A stretch of 64,000 nucleotides of DNA from Tenebrio molitor. Taxonomy: Eukaryota > Arthropoda > Insecta > Coleoptera > Tenebrionidae. Positions 1 to 11,985 of the stretch are shown one piece after another. Both the position numbers and the translations under genes were made by a program. The notes beneath the pieces were generated by a model. That model saw nothing but the letters and a program-made list of their open reading frames with translations. It was not told the DNA's origin and did no database searches. The stretch spans positions 18,166,001 through 18,230,000 of the forward strand of contig NC_091051.1 in NCBI RefSeq assembly GCF_963966145.1, in the 5' to 3' direction. Within the stretch, counting starts at the first letter, position 1, and the number at the start of each line of letters is the position of its first letter.

Positions 1-94
1 AACTTTTTTAAAATGCGTTTTCAATATTAGACTATGCTCCATGGAGTCGTACTTAACAATAGAAATTATATATATTCACAAACAGAAAATTTAT

Positions 95-275
95 ATCGGG
101 TATTTTTTTAAATTTCACCTCAAAGTAGGCGTTGAAGAGTTGACTGTGAACGCACCACTCGTGTAAAAACGTAAGATTTAAACAGCTGATCCGTGATCCG
201 TAATCCGTATAGCCCGTTCACAATCGACTCTTCAACGTCTACTTTGAGGTGAAATTAAAAAAAAACACCCGATAC
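95..275. mobile_element. MITE, family F1 copy 1
   Basis: Inverted-repeat element of about 180 bp. The left end reads ATCGGGTATTTTTTTAAATT and the right end is its imperfect complement (AATTAAAAAAAAACACCCGAT). The arms continue inward with the shared words GGCGTTGAAGAGT and GTGAACGCACCAC. Four more copies lie at 36.0, 40.1, 40.3 and 58.8 kb, which shows a dispersed family. No coding capacity. The transposase superfamily is not decided by these ends. Confidence 0.75.
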
Positions 276-330
276 TTTAATCTATACAAATTTTTTATTT
301 TCATTATGTAGATGTTAATTTTCACTTATA

Positions 331-462
331 ATATCCCTAGTGCATTGATTATTTCCGGAAATTTTTTCGAATGCAGTTCTAAAACGAGTGTTCCGCTAAT
401 TACGTTTTGGAAATGCATGAGAATAAAATTTCCGGATATTAATCAATGCACGAGGGCATATT
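331..462. repeat. Imperfect hairpin element H1
   Basis: Two arms meet near 385-400. The left arm starts TATCCCTAGTGCATTGATTA and the right arm ends TAATCAATGCACGAGGGCATA read as its complement. Both arms carry CCGGAAATTTT. One unpaired site has GA on both arms (CGAA at 368-371 against TGAG near 419). The basal site is CTAG on the left against CGAG at 451-454 on the right. Confidence 0.6.
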
Positions 463-747
463 CGGTAAGAAAATCGCAACGACACGGACATTATGCTTCT
501 TCAATTATAAATTTTTAAATCGTACGACATTCATTAAAGACCAATAGAAAAATTAGTTCACGAGCCATAACCAAGACAACAACAAAATAAATGATTTTGA
601 TTGGCTGAAAAAATTTCCACTTATTAATTTCATGTTGGGTTAGCTAGGTGCAAAAAATTTCCAGGAAATCTCAATATTGTTATAGAAACGACACCGAATT
701 CTGTTTTTCTATTGGCTATTTTAAGTGTCGTGCGATTTTCATATATA

Positions 748-925
748 ATATACCAAGGGACAGATATATTGCCGGAAATTTTTTCGAGCAGTCCTGACAG
801 ACGAGTGTTTGCCGCAAGAAAATTACACGAGGGCTTCAGCCCGAGGGTAATTTTGAGCGACAAACACGAGTGTTGGACTGCAAGAAAAAATTTCTGGTGA
901 TATATAGCTGTCCCGAGGTATATTC
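748..925. repeat. Imperfect hairpin element H2
   Basis: A long foldback. The outer arms pair through AGGGACAGATATA on the left and TATATAGCTGTCCCGAGG on the right, and the middle arms through GTGTTTG and CAAACAC. The tip is perfect apart from one feature: CGAG at 828-831 and CGAG at 842-845 in the same orientation, separated by the short stem GGC-TTCA-GCC. This leaves tandem G-A mismatches. A second same-orientation CGAG pair sits at about 802-805 and 867-870. Confidence 0.7.
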
Positions 926-1433
926 GGAAGAGAATCGCCCGAAAATTTTTTTCCCTAGGTCAATTATATCGGAAATTTTCCCTAGGGAAAATTTCCGCTT
1001 AATTAAATTGTGATTGGTTGCTATTCAAACAATTCGGAGTTGTGATTTGTCAATATAAATCATGTGACATTTGAGGGCGATTCTCTTTTAAATAATTTTA
1101 ATTTCTTGAAACATTATTGTTTCAACTTAAACACTTTTAGAAATGGACGTCCAAAATTTGGGCGGGCCCCGCAGTCAGAAAAATCTACGCGTGGCCTTAA
1201 TCCTACAGGAGAGTTGGGCGCGTAGGTCTAATAGGGTTTTGGTCAGTAGCGGGCGGCGGTCAGGTTACCTGCTAATTACACCTAGGAATAACAGATTTGA
1301 AAATATAGGAAACAGTGAAATGTTAGGGGGAAATATTTTATTTCTTGCTTATCTTTTCGGAGGCTATATTTATTGAAAGTAAAATAACAAAACCTAATTT
1401 ATTTATCGGATAAATTTTTCAGTTTTACGAAAA

Positions 1434-1567
1434 CTTTTTGCTTTGACAATTTTACGAGTTGAATTTGGGCATTTTTATTCTGGTTAGGCCTGAGAGCTTT
1501 AGCTCGAGGGTTTAATTTTTGAATAAAAATATCCAAATATCAACGAGTAAAATTGTCTAAAGCAATC
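1434..1567. repeat. Imperfect hairpin element H3 truncating a LINE
   Basis: Arms TTGCTTTGACAATTTTACGA and the complement of ACGAGTAAAATTGTCTAAAG. ACGAGT occurs in direct orientation on both arms (about 1454 and 1543). The tip has TGAG at 1491-1494 against CGAG at 1505-1508 around the stem AGC-TTT-AGCT. Reverse-transcriptase reading frame begins immediately inside its right end, so the hairpin either inserted into the LINE or marks its broken edge. Confidence 0.7.
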
Positions 1568-2946
1568 CTTCAACTTTATTTTTCGGTGATCATTTAATTT
1601 CTTCTTCTGTTGGAGCCCAACAAGGAGATCCTTGTGCTCCTATGATTTTTAGTCTTGCCATTCAACCAATTATTTTATCTTTGGATTCTCAACTGAATAT
1701 TTGGTATTTAGATGATGGAACTTTAGCTGATTACCCAGAAGTAGTTTTGCCCGACTTTAAGAAAATTTATCAAATTGGTCTTGAATTAAACTTTAACAAA
1801 TGCGAGATCGTTTGCTGTTTTGGAGACACAGATTTAAAAGTCATAAAGGAATTTCAAAATTTAGCACCAGGTATTAAAATTTGTGACCAAGGAAGTTTAT
1901 CTCTTTTATGCTCTCCACTCTTTGACCAAGGCTTCAAAAACACTGACGAAAGAACTATAATTACAGTCGAAAATCTTTTAAATAAAACTGAATTATTTAG
2001 CAGATACGTGGCTTATACTTTAATCAAGAACTGTCTTTTCATACCAAAATTTAATTTTTTATTAAGAACAACTCAATTTTGGAAATTTTCTAATTATGTT
2101 AATTCAATTGATTCTTCTTTAAAGTCTTCTTTAGAAAGAATACTTAATTTACATTTAACTGATTTACAATGGTGTCAGTCCACGTTATCGATTAGATTTG
2201 GTGGACTGGGAATTCGCGGCATTTCCGATATTTACCTCCCTGCTTTCCTATCTTCAGTTCATGGTGTTAAAAAGCTTGTTTCTCAATTATTAAATTCAAA
2301 GGATAATGAGCTTATTATTCACCATTATGATGAAGCTTTAGCAGTCTGGAATGTAGAAAATGAGAACGAAAGACCAACAATTCCACAATTTCAGAAGAAT
2401 TGGGATAATATCAATATCAAACGAATAATTGCCAATGACTTAATCTTTAATTCACCTAGAGACTTGGCTCGTTTTAAGGCTTTGCAGAGAATCAGGATCT
2501 TAGTTACATGCAATACCTTCTCCTAATATTGTTATTCTTTTAGATAACACTTCCTTCCAAGTTTGTATTGGTTTAAGATTGGGTTGTAATCTTTTTACAC
2601 CTCATATTTGCAAATGCAATGCGAAAGTTGACGAAAAAAAAAAACATCTGAACTCTCAGGTTTTGCCGCTGAAATGACTTGCAAACGCAACCATGCAAAA
2701 TATAGTTCAATTATTTCGTCAAACTACATATTCAAAGGTTTAGCCTTTGAAACCTTAGGCCCTTGGTGCAAAGAAACCATCGATTTCATTAATGTCATCG
2801 GAAACCGACTTATCGCGGAATCAGACGATTCAAAATCAAAGAAATTCCCTTTTGAGAGGATTTCCCTTGCCCTTCAACGCATTATTATCGGAAATTTTTG
2901 CATTGTAAATAAAAAATGTTATGTAATTACGCTAATAAAATATTAA
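1564..2946 (+). pseudogene. Non-LTR retrotransposon reverse transcriptase, 3' half, frameshifted
   Basis: This is a relic of a LINE polymerase, the enzyme that copies element RNA into DNA at a nicked target. The frame is open from 1564 to the stop at 2526. It holds GAQQGDP at 1612-1632, the motif before the palm, and YLDDG at 1705-1719, the catalytic Y-x-D-D box. After 2526 the frame shifts: an HxCxC...H-like zinc-knuckle region lies near 2610-2640, and the C-terminal tail resumes at 2674-2946 with FETLGPW at 2746 and RISLALQR further on, as is typical of this arthropod RT group. The whole N-terminal part, including any endonuclease, is missing; hairpin H3 abuts the 5' edge. A run of ten A bases at 2634-2643 and at least two frame changes show it is dead. 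I cannot name the clade from sequence alone. Confidence 0.8.
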
Positions 2947-2949
2947 GTG

Positions 2950-4457
2950 AAATTTATCAGATATAAAAAATTAGGTCATGTTATTTTTGGCAAGATTAAT
3001 TTCAGAATACAAACTTTAGCGTTAGGTAATTATTTATTTATGATACAGTTATTAAAAACACAATTATTAAAAACAATTTGAGAATCTGATAGAAATAGCA
3101 AGCGCTCTGATTGGTTGAATACGCACGTGGGAATTAATGGATGATAATATTTAATTTCTTTCGACGCACGCTTGACAATCTTAGCATAGTCACCATTTTG
3201 ATATGCTAGGTAGTTAACTAACATTAAGATAAATTCTAAAGTTTTAGTATATTTATACTGTTTTGGAGGGAACTCTGCCGACTGTTGTGTATTTATCCAC
3301 CCCCTGAAGATTTTCTCAAATTTGGGAATTTCCCGAACTCCAAAAAACAACTATGCTGTACTTCCAGATTTTATTAAGAATAACAAGATGAAAAGACATA
3401 TGTTCTAGTGTTAGAATAGTCTTAAAAAAATTAAAAATTTTAAATTGGTTAAAAAAAATATTGATGCTAAATTTTGCTACAATTGGTGTGATCGTAAGAT
3501 GGAAAACTTTAAAACAATGAGCACGTGTAGTATTTTTGGTGGCAATCATCCAGTCAAGAAAAAATTAGATTCAAGGTTAAATACAAGTGACAATTCGATA
3601 AATCGTTATTACGTCTTTGTGATCTAACAATTGAAATAATAAAAAATACAGTAATTTTTATATAGAACATTTTTGACGCCTATTAGTTGTACCTACTCCA
3701 CGTGAATCCTTTAAAAACTAGAAAATACCTAAACGAATTTTTTAAAATAAAACTTTTAGTTTGTTTGCACCAAAAGTTAAATCGTCAGAAAGCATAGCGT
3801 TAGTGAATTAGTAATAAATAATTTTTGAAAATCATCTTAATCTTAGAATGCTTAGAGAAGTATAAGAAGAGGACTTTACTTTAATGTTTCTTAGATTTTA
3901 TTTACTGTTGATAAAAAAAATATGAGTAGATAAAAATTGAATTTAAAATTTTATATAAATTTTCAAACACGTAGGAAGTATATCCGTTTTACATTTACAA
4001 ACATCTTTAATTTATATACAAGACGCCACCGCTCTGACGCCTACTGCACCGTAAAGACGTCCAATATCGTCGAATAGCTTCCAAAAGATCTATAGTCTAG
4101 GTAGACAAATATATTTAATATTAAAAACACTAAAATTGGACGCCAACAATGTCATAAGTGGCATTCTTATGTATCTTATATATATCAAAAACTTCTTATA
4201 CCTAAAGTGTGAAAGTTTATAGGTCAGAAATCTTTTGGAATGGAGCTGACAAAAATATTTAAGCTATGTAGGTGACCTACTAATAAAATAAAAATAAAAT
4301 GTAAATAAAACTTTAAATTATGAACCCTTAGTGTCACGAGCAAGGAAAAAGCTAATAAGTTTAAAGAGTATTTTCTACTATTTCCGCCAAAAAAAAGCTT
4401 TAATGTGTTTTATTTTGCAAAAAAAAAAAGACGCCAAACAGTGTATTGGGCAACGAA
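2950..4457. other. AT-rich stretch with no supported gene
   Basis: Long AT-rich sequence after the LINE tail. Short open frames exist on both strands (for example minus 3030-3350) but show no recognisable domain. The word GACGCC recurs at about 3675, 4023, 4037, 4140 and 4430, perhaps remnants of one old repeat. Confidence 0.5.
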
Positions 4458-4979
4458 TTAAAGTTTATGGTTATGGTCTCCTCTACCTCGCAAAACTTCC
4501 TCACAACGACGTGGCATACTTTCTATTAAATTTCCAATAACCTGAGGAGCCATCTCTTTCCATTCTCTCAGAAGGATTTCCTCAACGTGTTCAAGGTTCC
4601 GGAGTAGCTGGCGTTCCTTCAAGTGCTGCCCAAGTGTGTCCCAGATGTGTTCGATTGCATTGAGGTTTGGACTGCAGGGGGGCGAATTCATTATATCAAT
4701 ATTGTGGGTATTGAGGAAATTTTGCACTACTCTGGCTACGTGTGGACGGGCATTATCCTGCTGCCTAATGAATTCTGGACCCATATTTTCTGCAAACGGT
4801 ACCACATGTGGTTCTAAAACATTGTCTATGTACCTCCGATCAGTCATAGACCCCTCACGAATTACCACCAGTTCCGTGCGTCCATTCAAAGTTATCTCAC
4901 CCCAAACCATTATGGAACCTCCTCCAAATACTCTACAAATACTCGTCCATTAACGTGATGCAAACAGAATCTGGATTCT
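4458..4979 (-). pseudogene. Tc1-like transposase, C-terminal catalytic part
   Basis: A remnant of a cut-and-paste transposase of the Tc1 group. The 150-residue open part at 4458-4910 contains QQDNARPHVA, with the second catalytic Asp at about residue 52, and NAIEHIW, with the final Glu at about residue 87. Thirty-four residues lie between them, which is the DD34E spacing of Tc1 elements. Just upstream, FGGGSIMVWGE is the usual block before this core. Further upstream SRFCLHHVNGR is still readable in another frame up to 4979, then similarity ends. The helix-turn-helix N-terminus and the first Asp region are lost. The copy is 5'-truncated, frameshifted and not flanked by inverted repeats I can see. 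Confidence 0.85.
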
Positions 4980-5934
4980 GGACATTCTTGAAATTAATGC
5001 TTTCATTTTCATTTTCTATTGTCAAGTGACTGTCTAAAAACTGTACAAATAGTTGTCTCATACGTATTTCTTGTCCACAAAATTTTTAATATAAGAAACA
5101 GGAAAAAGTAAGATTTTATAAAAACTAAAGTGTACGATGGAAGATGTTACAAACTTGATTGTGCTGCAGCCGTTAACATGTGGCAGCGTGCAGTTCAATT
5201 CTTTTTTGTGATTTTCTGGTCTAATTGTCTCAAGACTTCCAAAATATTACTTAGTAATACTTAATTAAATCCACTCATAAATAATCAATTTTTATTATTG
5301 TCTTGGACTTGGAAGATAGAATCTTGTAGGCCTACTTTAAGGATAAAGGATGGAGTTGGTTCTTATAAGGGTAGAGTTTAAAAGATGTTTTTGATAACTT
5401 GAGAGTTGTTTTTATATTGACCTGTTAACTTTGTGTATATGACCCTTTAGACTGTAGCTCTAGATTTAGGTTTTGATGAAGATGGTTTTGCAAAAGAAGA
5501 GCGTAGATATTGACCTACGATATGTTGAAAGTCATATGAGTTATAGTAACTGCCAAGAAACTTGTATACATTTGATTAATTTCTTTTCTAAAATTAGTTT
5601 CTTGTGAAATTGCCACTGCACGATCAATTAATACTCTAGTCTACAGAGTGCGTCAAATGACCATTAAATAAACGTGTGTTGAAGACTTTAAGAAAGAACA
5701 GAAAGAGTTCTTGAGGAAAGTAGAAAATGTTTGCTTGCCATGAAACGACTTGAGTTACCAGGTTCATCTTTGTCAAAAAAAAATCCTTCTCTTATAACAG
5801 ACATGTTATTGTGCTCTTCTGTTCCTGCAGGATCTCGTCACAATACAAACAAAACGTGGAAGGTTTCGACATTTGTTTTTCAGATTGGAATGAAACATGT
5901 TTTCTTTCACATCAGTAACAATGTTTGAAGGACC
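4980..5934. other. No supported gene
   Basis: Mixed AT-rich sequence between Tc1 and mariner remnants. The small open frames at 5731-6128 on the plus strand are explained by the antisense mariner relic or have no recognisable content. Confidence 0.45.
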
Positions 5935-6205
5935 TTTATCTTCGTCCAAGATGTGACGCACCGTCTGAGATACCCATGGTCTCAGCTAACAACCTGTGGT
6001 CCTTCAGTATCATATTGTACATTTTACTGATGCTTTTCTTACTCATTACAGTTGATGGTCAAACATTAAGAGGGTCATCTTCAGTGATTTTGTCTTCATC
6101 TGCCAAATTTTTGATGATAAAAGGATAAACTCCTGTTTTAGTTAGGGCCATGTCCTTTTCAACAAAATATTTTACAACGACACTGTTGTCAATGTTGCCA
6201 CATAG
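5935..6205 (-). pseudogene. Mariner-type transposase N-terminal fragment
   Basis: On the minus strand a mostly open frame reads like the DNA-binding N-terminus of a mariner transposase. A first helix segment resembles the usual start (SVVVKYFVEKDM). It is followed by ITEDDPL, the counterpart of the EDDPRSGRPS linker, and then by MILKDHRLLAETMGISDG, the second helix-turn-helix. One in-frame stop falls in the linker, and similarity ends after the helix, so the catalytic domain is absent. The match is by motif order and is much weaker than for the 29 kb and 46 kb copies. Confidence 0.5.
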
Positions 6206-6400
6206 TGGTGTAGATTAGAGTCAAATAATTGCCAGCATACAACCTTCAAATTTTCTACATACTGGTCTAGTAAAATATTGTAAATAATCGTGGCTATGAT
6301 CGAAGAGAGAGAAGTTTATTAATTTTACTGAATCCTACCCTGCAACTCTCACAAGTTTTGAATTATTTGTGTCTTTTTTATAGTTTATATTTAATATTAT

Positions 6401-6697
6401 GGTAATTGTTCACTTTAGCTACTTCTGGAATTTTCGCGTTTTTTCTGGCTAGACAGCCTCAGGGCGTCTTCCTAGATCGTTTCCCACCATTCAAACCTTG
6501 TACAAATACCTTTTTTCTCTCTTGTTGGGTTTCAAGGTCGCGTCAAGGTCGCGTCAATGTCTTACTATAACTAAAGGGCAAGGAAAATTCATTTGCACAA
6601 GGTTTGAGTGGTGGAAAACGATGTAGGAGGACGCCCTGAGGCTGTCTAGCCAGAAAAAACGGGAAAATTCCAGAAGTAGCTAAAGTGAACAATGACC
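6401..6697. repeat. Foldback repeat, arms about 105 bp
   Basis: The left arm begins GGTAATTGTTCACTTTAGCT and the right arm ends as its complement (AGCTAAAGTGAACAATGACC). The arms share ACAGCCTCAGGGCGTC and CAAACCTTG and are over 90 percent alike by eye. The roughly 90 bp spacer contains GGTCGCGTCAA in tandem. No coding capacity. Confidence 0.75.
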
Positions 6698-8880
6698 AAT
6701 GGCAATATTATCATTATTATTACTAAAGTAAAAGCTGAAATTCATCTCCTCCGTTCTTGCATAATTCATGCGGGAAACCAGTGTTATATTTTTCACGAAT
6801 CGTTTCAACTAACAAACCTTCGGCTTTCTTCGCAGCTTTTATTTTTAACTTTCTTATAAATGCGTGTAATTTTTGTGCATATGCCCGAAAACACATGCGC
6901 ACAATGGCACGTTTATGCAATATAAAAGAAACATCAAACGAAAGTCGTGTACGCAATTACGTTGTGTAGCTCCTAAATTTTTCAAGCTGTTTTATGTATG
7001 CCAACAAAATTACTTCTACTGATTGCAAAACTCACAGCACGGATTTGTTTATGTTGACACATAAATAGAACCGCACGATGATATATGTAACATAGAATTC
7101 GTTATTTACATTTTGTAATAAGGCGCTTATCACGATAATTCAGCAAAATATTTTTCCACCTGATAATACCGAACGGCAAACAGAAAATAAATTACACGTC
7201 TGGTCTGACCTAAATCTAGCTCTAATTCACCAATAAATATCTGGGATATGAGCTTTACATTTTAATGAATCAGGTCACCTTAAGTGAAACGTTTTCGCCA
7301 ACATTTTTTTAAATCGCGATTTTCTATTTTGACGACGAGCCATTCGACGCTTTTTACACTGCGTGAGATTAATTTTGCCAGATTAATAACTCACCAATAT
7401 TAATAACGGTAGGTAAAAATATACCTGGCGGTAGAAATAGACGTGTGGTGGTTAAATTAAGAAGTGATTAAAATGCTATAAATATCGAGGCAATTATGTT
7501 TTTATACACAGTGTCCACGCGTGGGTACGCACTTGCATACACCACTAATAAATTATATTTCATACATCTGTTCGTAAAATTTTAATTTAATTTTTGGTGC
7601 ATTTAATGGAAAATTTTTGACTTCTCGGCTTTTATCAATTCTGTTTACTTATCTAATTTATCTGGCTGACAACTTAAATCAATTAAAGTAGCAATAAGTT
7701 TAACAATTCACTATTCGATTATTTAATAGATATTTACGATACAAGTGGAATAAGAGCATTATTAAAAAACGCGTGCGAAATTTGCACGATGCAAAGCCGA
7801 GTTGTCTAATCGCACAAGTTTGTTAATGATCCGTTATCACACGTGTATTGTACAATATTTTATCTACAGCGGTTGGTCGCTCTGACTACTAAACTAACAA
7901 GCCTATCAACTCGGTTAGCTACATTTTAATATAAGTAATTTAAAAAAATAGTCTCAAGTATTTTAGGTAGACAAGAAAATACTAAAGAAAATATATAAAC
8001 GAGCACGAAGTCTGCGACCAGCTCAAATAGAAATATCATTTATTTTATGTTATCTACTTTTTCCTATCTATTTTTACCTGTTATTAAAAACATTGAATTG
8101 GTAAAAATTGTAGTTGATGTTAAATAAATAGTTTATAATCAAAGAAATCAGAGACAGCGGGTGGGACCAACACTGAAATGAGTAACCAGGAAAACTCTAA
8201 GGAGATGGAGAAAGGAAAAAGCAGGTAAGAAAGATCATTGAGAAATATGAAACAAGTTTAAATGAAAATGCCGAGAGAAATGAGGAAACAAGAAAAAGGA
8301 ACGGCCACAAAAGAACAGGAATTTTGAGAAAAAATAGAGACAGAATGAAGTGCCAGCTTTGGATAAAATAGAGAATTTGGTATCGTTGTATGCAACTGAC
8401 AACTTTATAGGATTGTATTTATAGGATTATATTTTTGGGTATGAAAAATTCAGAAACCATTCTCTTGTAAGGTCTGTAAGGAAAAAAAAGCTTGTTAATA
8501 AATAGATAAGATGCACAGGCAAATTTGATTTTAATAAAAAAAGTAAACCTTATAATTTGCAATTTTCATGCTACAATATGATCAACAAAAAAACAAATAA
8601 TGGGTGGCCATAGAAAACAAACTTTGTGAAAACATGCAGCGTTACTTTCACTTACCAAAATAACATTTACACGAATTTTATTTAGAAATATTGTTTTCAC
8701 TCGAAAACACAAAATATAAGTGACATTGAAAATGCAACACGATAAAGGAAAAGATATTTTTTGATACCGGGTGTAATGGAAGTCCACGTAATAAATTTAA
8801 CCACCAATAGGACTCGTTAAAATAAAAGTACATTCAAAAGCCTTTATTCAAACTTATCCCTCTCCACATCGTAGAGACCT
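6698..8880. other. No supported gene; purine-rich patch at 8150-8400
   Basis: AT-rich sequence. A minus-strand 77-codon frame at 6723-6956 has coding-like composition but no recognised domain and no extension. A purine-rich stretch at 8150-8400 resembles the coding strand of a degraded retroelement but keeps no motif I can name. Confidence 0.4.
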
Positions 8881-8887
8881 TCTCAAT

Positions 8888-9085
8888 GATCTTTTATCAA
8901 CAGGATAACGCTCATCCACAAATATCAAGGATCATAATAAGCTCGTTTAAAAACTTAATCTTTCACCTTGGCCTCCTGGATGTTTAGTCGTTCTCAGCAG
9001 GCCATACAAGTTGCTTGGGACGACATACCTCAAGAAAATATTTATCATTTAAGTCGACCAACGCCAAGGCATCCCAGTAAATGCT
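8888..9085 (+). pseudogene. Tc1-like transposase C-terminal fragment
   Basis: FYQQDNAHPQISRI at about 8892-8933 matches the block around the second catalytic Asp of Tc1 transposases. After a frame change and an apparent deletion, QVAWDDIPQENI near 9010-9045 matches the C-terminal helix that normally reads W-x-x-IPQ. The segment between, with the last Glu, is missing. It is therefore a short internally deleted relic on the opposite strand to the 4.5 kb copy. Confidence 0.6.
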
Positions 9086-9535
9086 TATTATTGTTTTAAT
9101 TTAAAATCAAAATTTCCTAAATTTATTGACCTCACAGAGCGATTGCGGTGCAAAGTCTCAAATTCTAAAACAATTTGGTCCGAGCATGCATTCAGCAGTG
9201 ACGTAAACAGTGCTAAATTTAAAAATTGATTGTTTTGAGAACCTTCAGCTCTTGCGATAATTTTTTTTAAAGCTAACATTAAACACATTGCTCACAGGAG
9301 AAAAGGAGCAAACCAAAATCTATACCATTGCATTTTTGCAAGGCAAAAATAGCTTTATATCCAGATAAATTATATCTGATATTACGCGCAATTACTTTAT
9401 GATTCAGCTAAACTGATTTAGTTCACATTTTATGTTTGGTTTCCTAATTGGATAAAAATGGTTTCTGTCTTCTCCCCTATTCGTCATGATATTACCTTGC
9501 ATCCCCCTGTCGAGGAATACTTGCTATAAATTTAG
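9086..9535. other. No supported gene
   Basis: AT-rich spacer between the Tc1 relic and the tRNA-like repeat. A 66-codon minus-strand frame at 9088-9288 has no recognisable domain. Confidence 0.4.
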
Positions 9536-9539
9536 TGAT

Positions 9540-9665
9540 GTAGGGGTACGTCAGGCAACCGACCGGAATCGAATCCGGGCCGGACAAAGTTCCGGATCAT
9601 GAGATCTGATGCATGCAAACGTTCATCCTGACATTCATCTTCGTATAACCAGATCAGTGGGTCGT
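9540..9665 (-). mobile_element. Candidate tRNA-derived SINE fragment
   Basis: On the minus strand GGATTCGATTCC resembles the RNA polymerase III B box (GGTTCGANTCC) and sits in a short T-arm-like stem CCCGG/CCGGT. About 55 bases upstream, TGGTTATACGAAGATG could be a decayed A box. An anticodon-arm-like segment with TCTCATGAT lies between them. The block is GC-rich against an AT-rich background. It does not fold as a good tRNA, so a SINE head or tRNA pseudogene is more likely than a working tRNA gene. Confidence 0.35.
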
Positions 9666-10274
9666 GTGGTAGGAATAAAAATGTAAAAAAAAAAATCAAC
9701 ACGCGCAAGAATTTTTGAAACATCTTCAAATTAATGGTGCCAAGATAATTTATTACGTTCGTTAAAATCGTAAACATCAGTTTTTGAACCGAAAAAAATT
9801 TAAGTGCTGATTTTTTACGGGTTTTATTTGAACTTGACATTGATGCTAAGACAAAAGCCCACGGGATTAAATATTTTCCTTTCTTGATGTAAGCTTTGCT
9901 AAAAATATTTATTTTCTAGGTTTTTGGACCTTACACTGCCAAAAACTTTAAAAATGTATTTCATTAGAATTACTCTGCAGTGTCGACATTTAAATTTTCG
10001 CGTGTTTGTCAACGGAACAATTTTCAGAACGTTTGGAGCTTTATTGAAATTAATCTTATCACTAAATTTACATTTGGTTGTTACTTAATAAACTGCAACA
10101 GAAATAAACGGAAAAACAAGTTGTCTCCTTAAAAAATTAGGTAATGCTCATAATTTGCTGTTCGTAAGGAATGTAAATGACCATTTATTTACCTGAGATG
10201 ATAATCAACTGTCCTTCACCACAGGTTCATCGGCCAGAAAATGAGTACTACGACTAGATCTGGCAAATATGAAG

Positions 10275-10570
10275 GTTTTTTGTTCGACACTGTCAGAATT
10301 TGAGAATTTTCTCCTGTGTGAACGGATTTTGATAAATTTGACAACTTGTCAAAACGAAACGTCAAGCTAATTTTAAAGATTTTCAGCGATTTGGAGCCTT
10401 TGGGGGGCTCGTCGAACAAAAAAACGTTTTATTCAATTCGTTCTTGTGTAATTTGGGCTTTTTTGGCTGAGTGGACCTTAAAAACTCTCGTTTCACTCGA
10501 GTTTTAAACTGGCCCACTCATGCCAAAAAAAAGCCCAAATTACACACGAACTCGTTAAATAAACTACTAT
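10275..10570 (-). repeat. Composite foldback family E, copy 1
   Basis: Two linked modules. The first (10275-10430) starts TTTTTTGTTCGACACTG and ends GTCGAACAAAAAAACG, its own inverted ends. The second is a hairpin of about 140 bp whose arms pair through TGTGTAATTTGGGC. On the minus strand the hairpin tip is CGAG-TGAAA-CGAG (plus-strand CTCG at 10487-10490 and 10496-10499). The outer end reads TAGTTTATTTAACGAGTT on the minus strand. The same two modules recur at 20.6, 49.9, 54.0 and 58.5 kb. Confidence 0.75.
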
Positions 10571-10579
10571 TTTTCAATG

Positions 10580-11985
10580 TTCTAAAATCGACATTATGAA
10601 TAGTACTGGAACAATAACCCTTATCTCATTTTACTCCTTTTCCTTCTCTGTTGCATTGCATGTACGTGGAAAAAGCCAAAAAAGAAATGCACGAGAACGT
10701 TTAAATTAAATTTTTCTCATTTTTGCAAATTTTGTACAAATTGTTGTCTAAACAATATTTGGCAGAAGAGAATATGTAGCATAGGTATCTTCAGTGAGGA
10801 TAATTTTTGGTAAGAGAAAAAACAAAACTGATCATCTTAAACTTCTTTTCAAATTTCAAAAAGATATCAGTCAAAACACGAATATGCAAGCACTCATGAC
10901 AGTGATGTTAATTAATGGAAAAGTGAACAACACAGCTGCCTTCACCAAAAAAGGTAAAGTGATGAATTGATGATATATGTATCAAGTATGCACCATGATG
11001 CTACTATCAATCTAGATGTGGAAAACAATATCTGTGATTTGAAAATTACAATCTATTCGCTCCAATGACTGGACAGTTAACCAATATTTAGGCTGAATTT
11101 TCTTATTATTGATATTGTTACCGAGTAATAAGGAGCAGATAGATATTTATTACGTGAAGTAAATGCAACCCCAAACCCCCATGATTGTACATATTTATTT
11201 CTATTATTGTTATTCTACGAGTATAACAATGTAATTTTAATAAACCATTTAGTTAGCTGTTTACAACATTAAATATTAAATAATATTTACTACTATGTAT
11301 TACCACATGATAGCTTTGTGACGTACGATTTCCGGCTAGACACCAACGTCATTATCCTTTTTATAGATGTCCACTTATATAAATCGTCCATTTGTTGTTT
11401 GTCACAAACGACGTATGAAAACTTGTTAACAAACTGAAAAAAAGTAATGTTCTCGAATGTGTCCAAATATAGATCGCCAGCACTGATAAAAATAAGAGAC
11501 AGAGAAAAATCTATTGCTTTCAGTGAATCAAATTCGCAGACACTTCACGAATAACACTCTTTCATGTATATTTAAACCTGCCATTAGATGTATTTGGAAC
11601 AGTTGATAGGATTATTTTTCCGAACCATTTATCATGGAACGCAACAGATGAACAAAAATAGTGCGACGCATCAGTGGAAAACTGTAAATTGTTATTTAAA
11701 AATTTACAAAAGTAATTCCAATGTAATGTACAACAATCTAAGTAATCCATTTTTGCAAGATCATCCAGCAGTAATTTAATAGGTTATATTGTTCATAAAA
11801 ATAAGAATGTATTTTAAAAAGTTAATTTGTAGTAATATTTGCTAAAGGAGTAGACAAAAATTAAATACTTTATTCATCTAAAAGTAAATTATAATGACAA
11901 TTCCACTCAGAAAATTTCAACCAATCAGTTTGTAGTATTTTGAATCATTGGACCAATTAGGAACGAATTACACCAATAATAATTT
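10580..11985. other. No supported gene
   Basis: AT-rich sequence with no domain, no long inverted repeat and no convincing splice-bounded frame. Overlapping 60-codon frames at 11562-11779 on both strands are chance. Confidence 0.45.

Noticed and set aside
3030..3549. Two overlapping minus-strand frames after the LINE
   Set aside because: Composition is what AT-rich chance gives, the frames overlap out of phase, and no motif is seen.
6723..6956. Minus-strand open frame of 77 codons with a Lys/Ala-rich, coding-like composition
   Set aside because: No recognised domain, no upstream extension and no splice boundary; the opposite strand is equally open.
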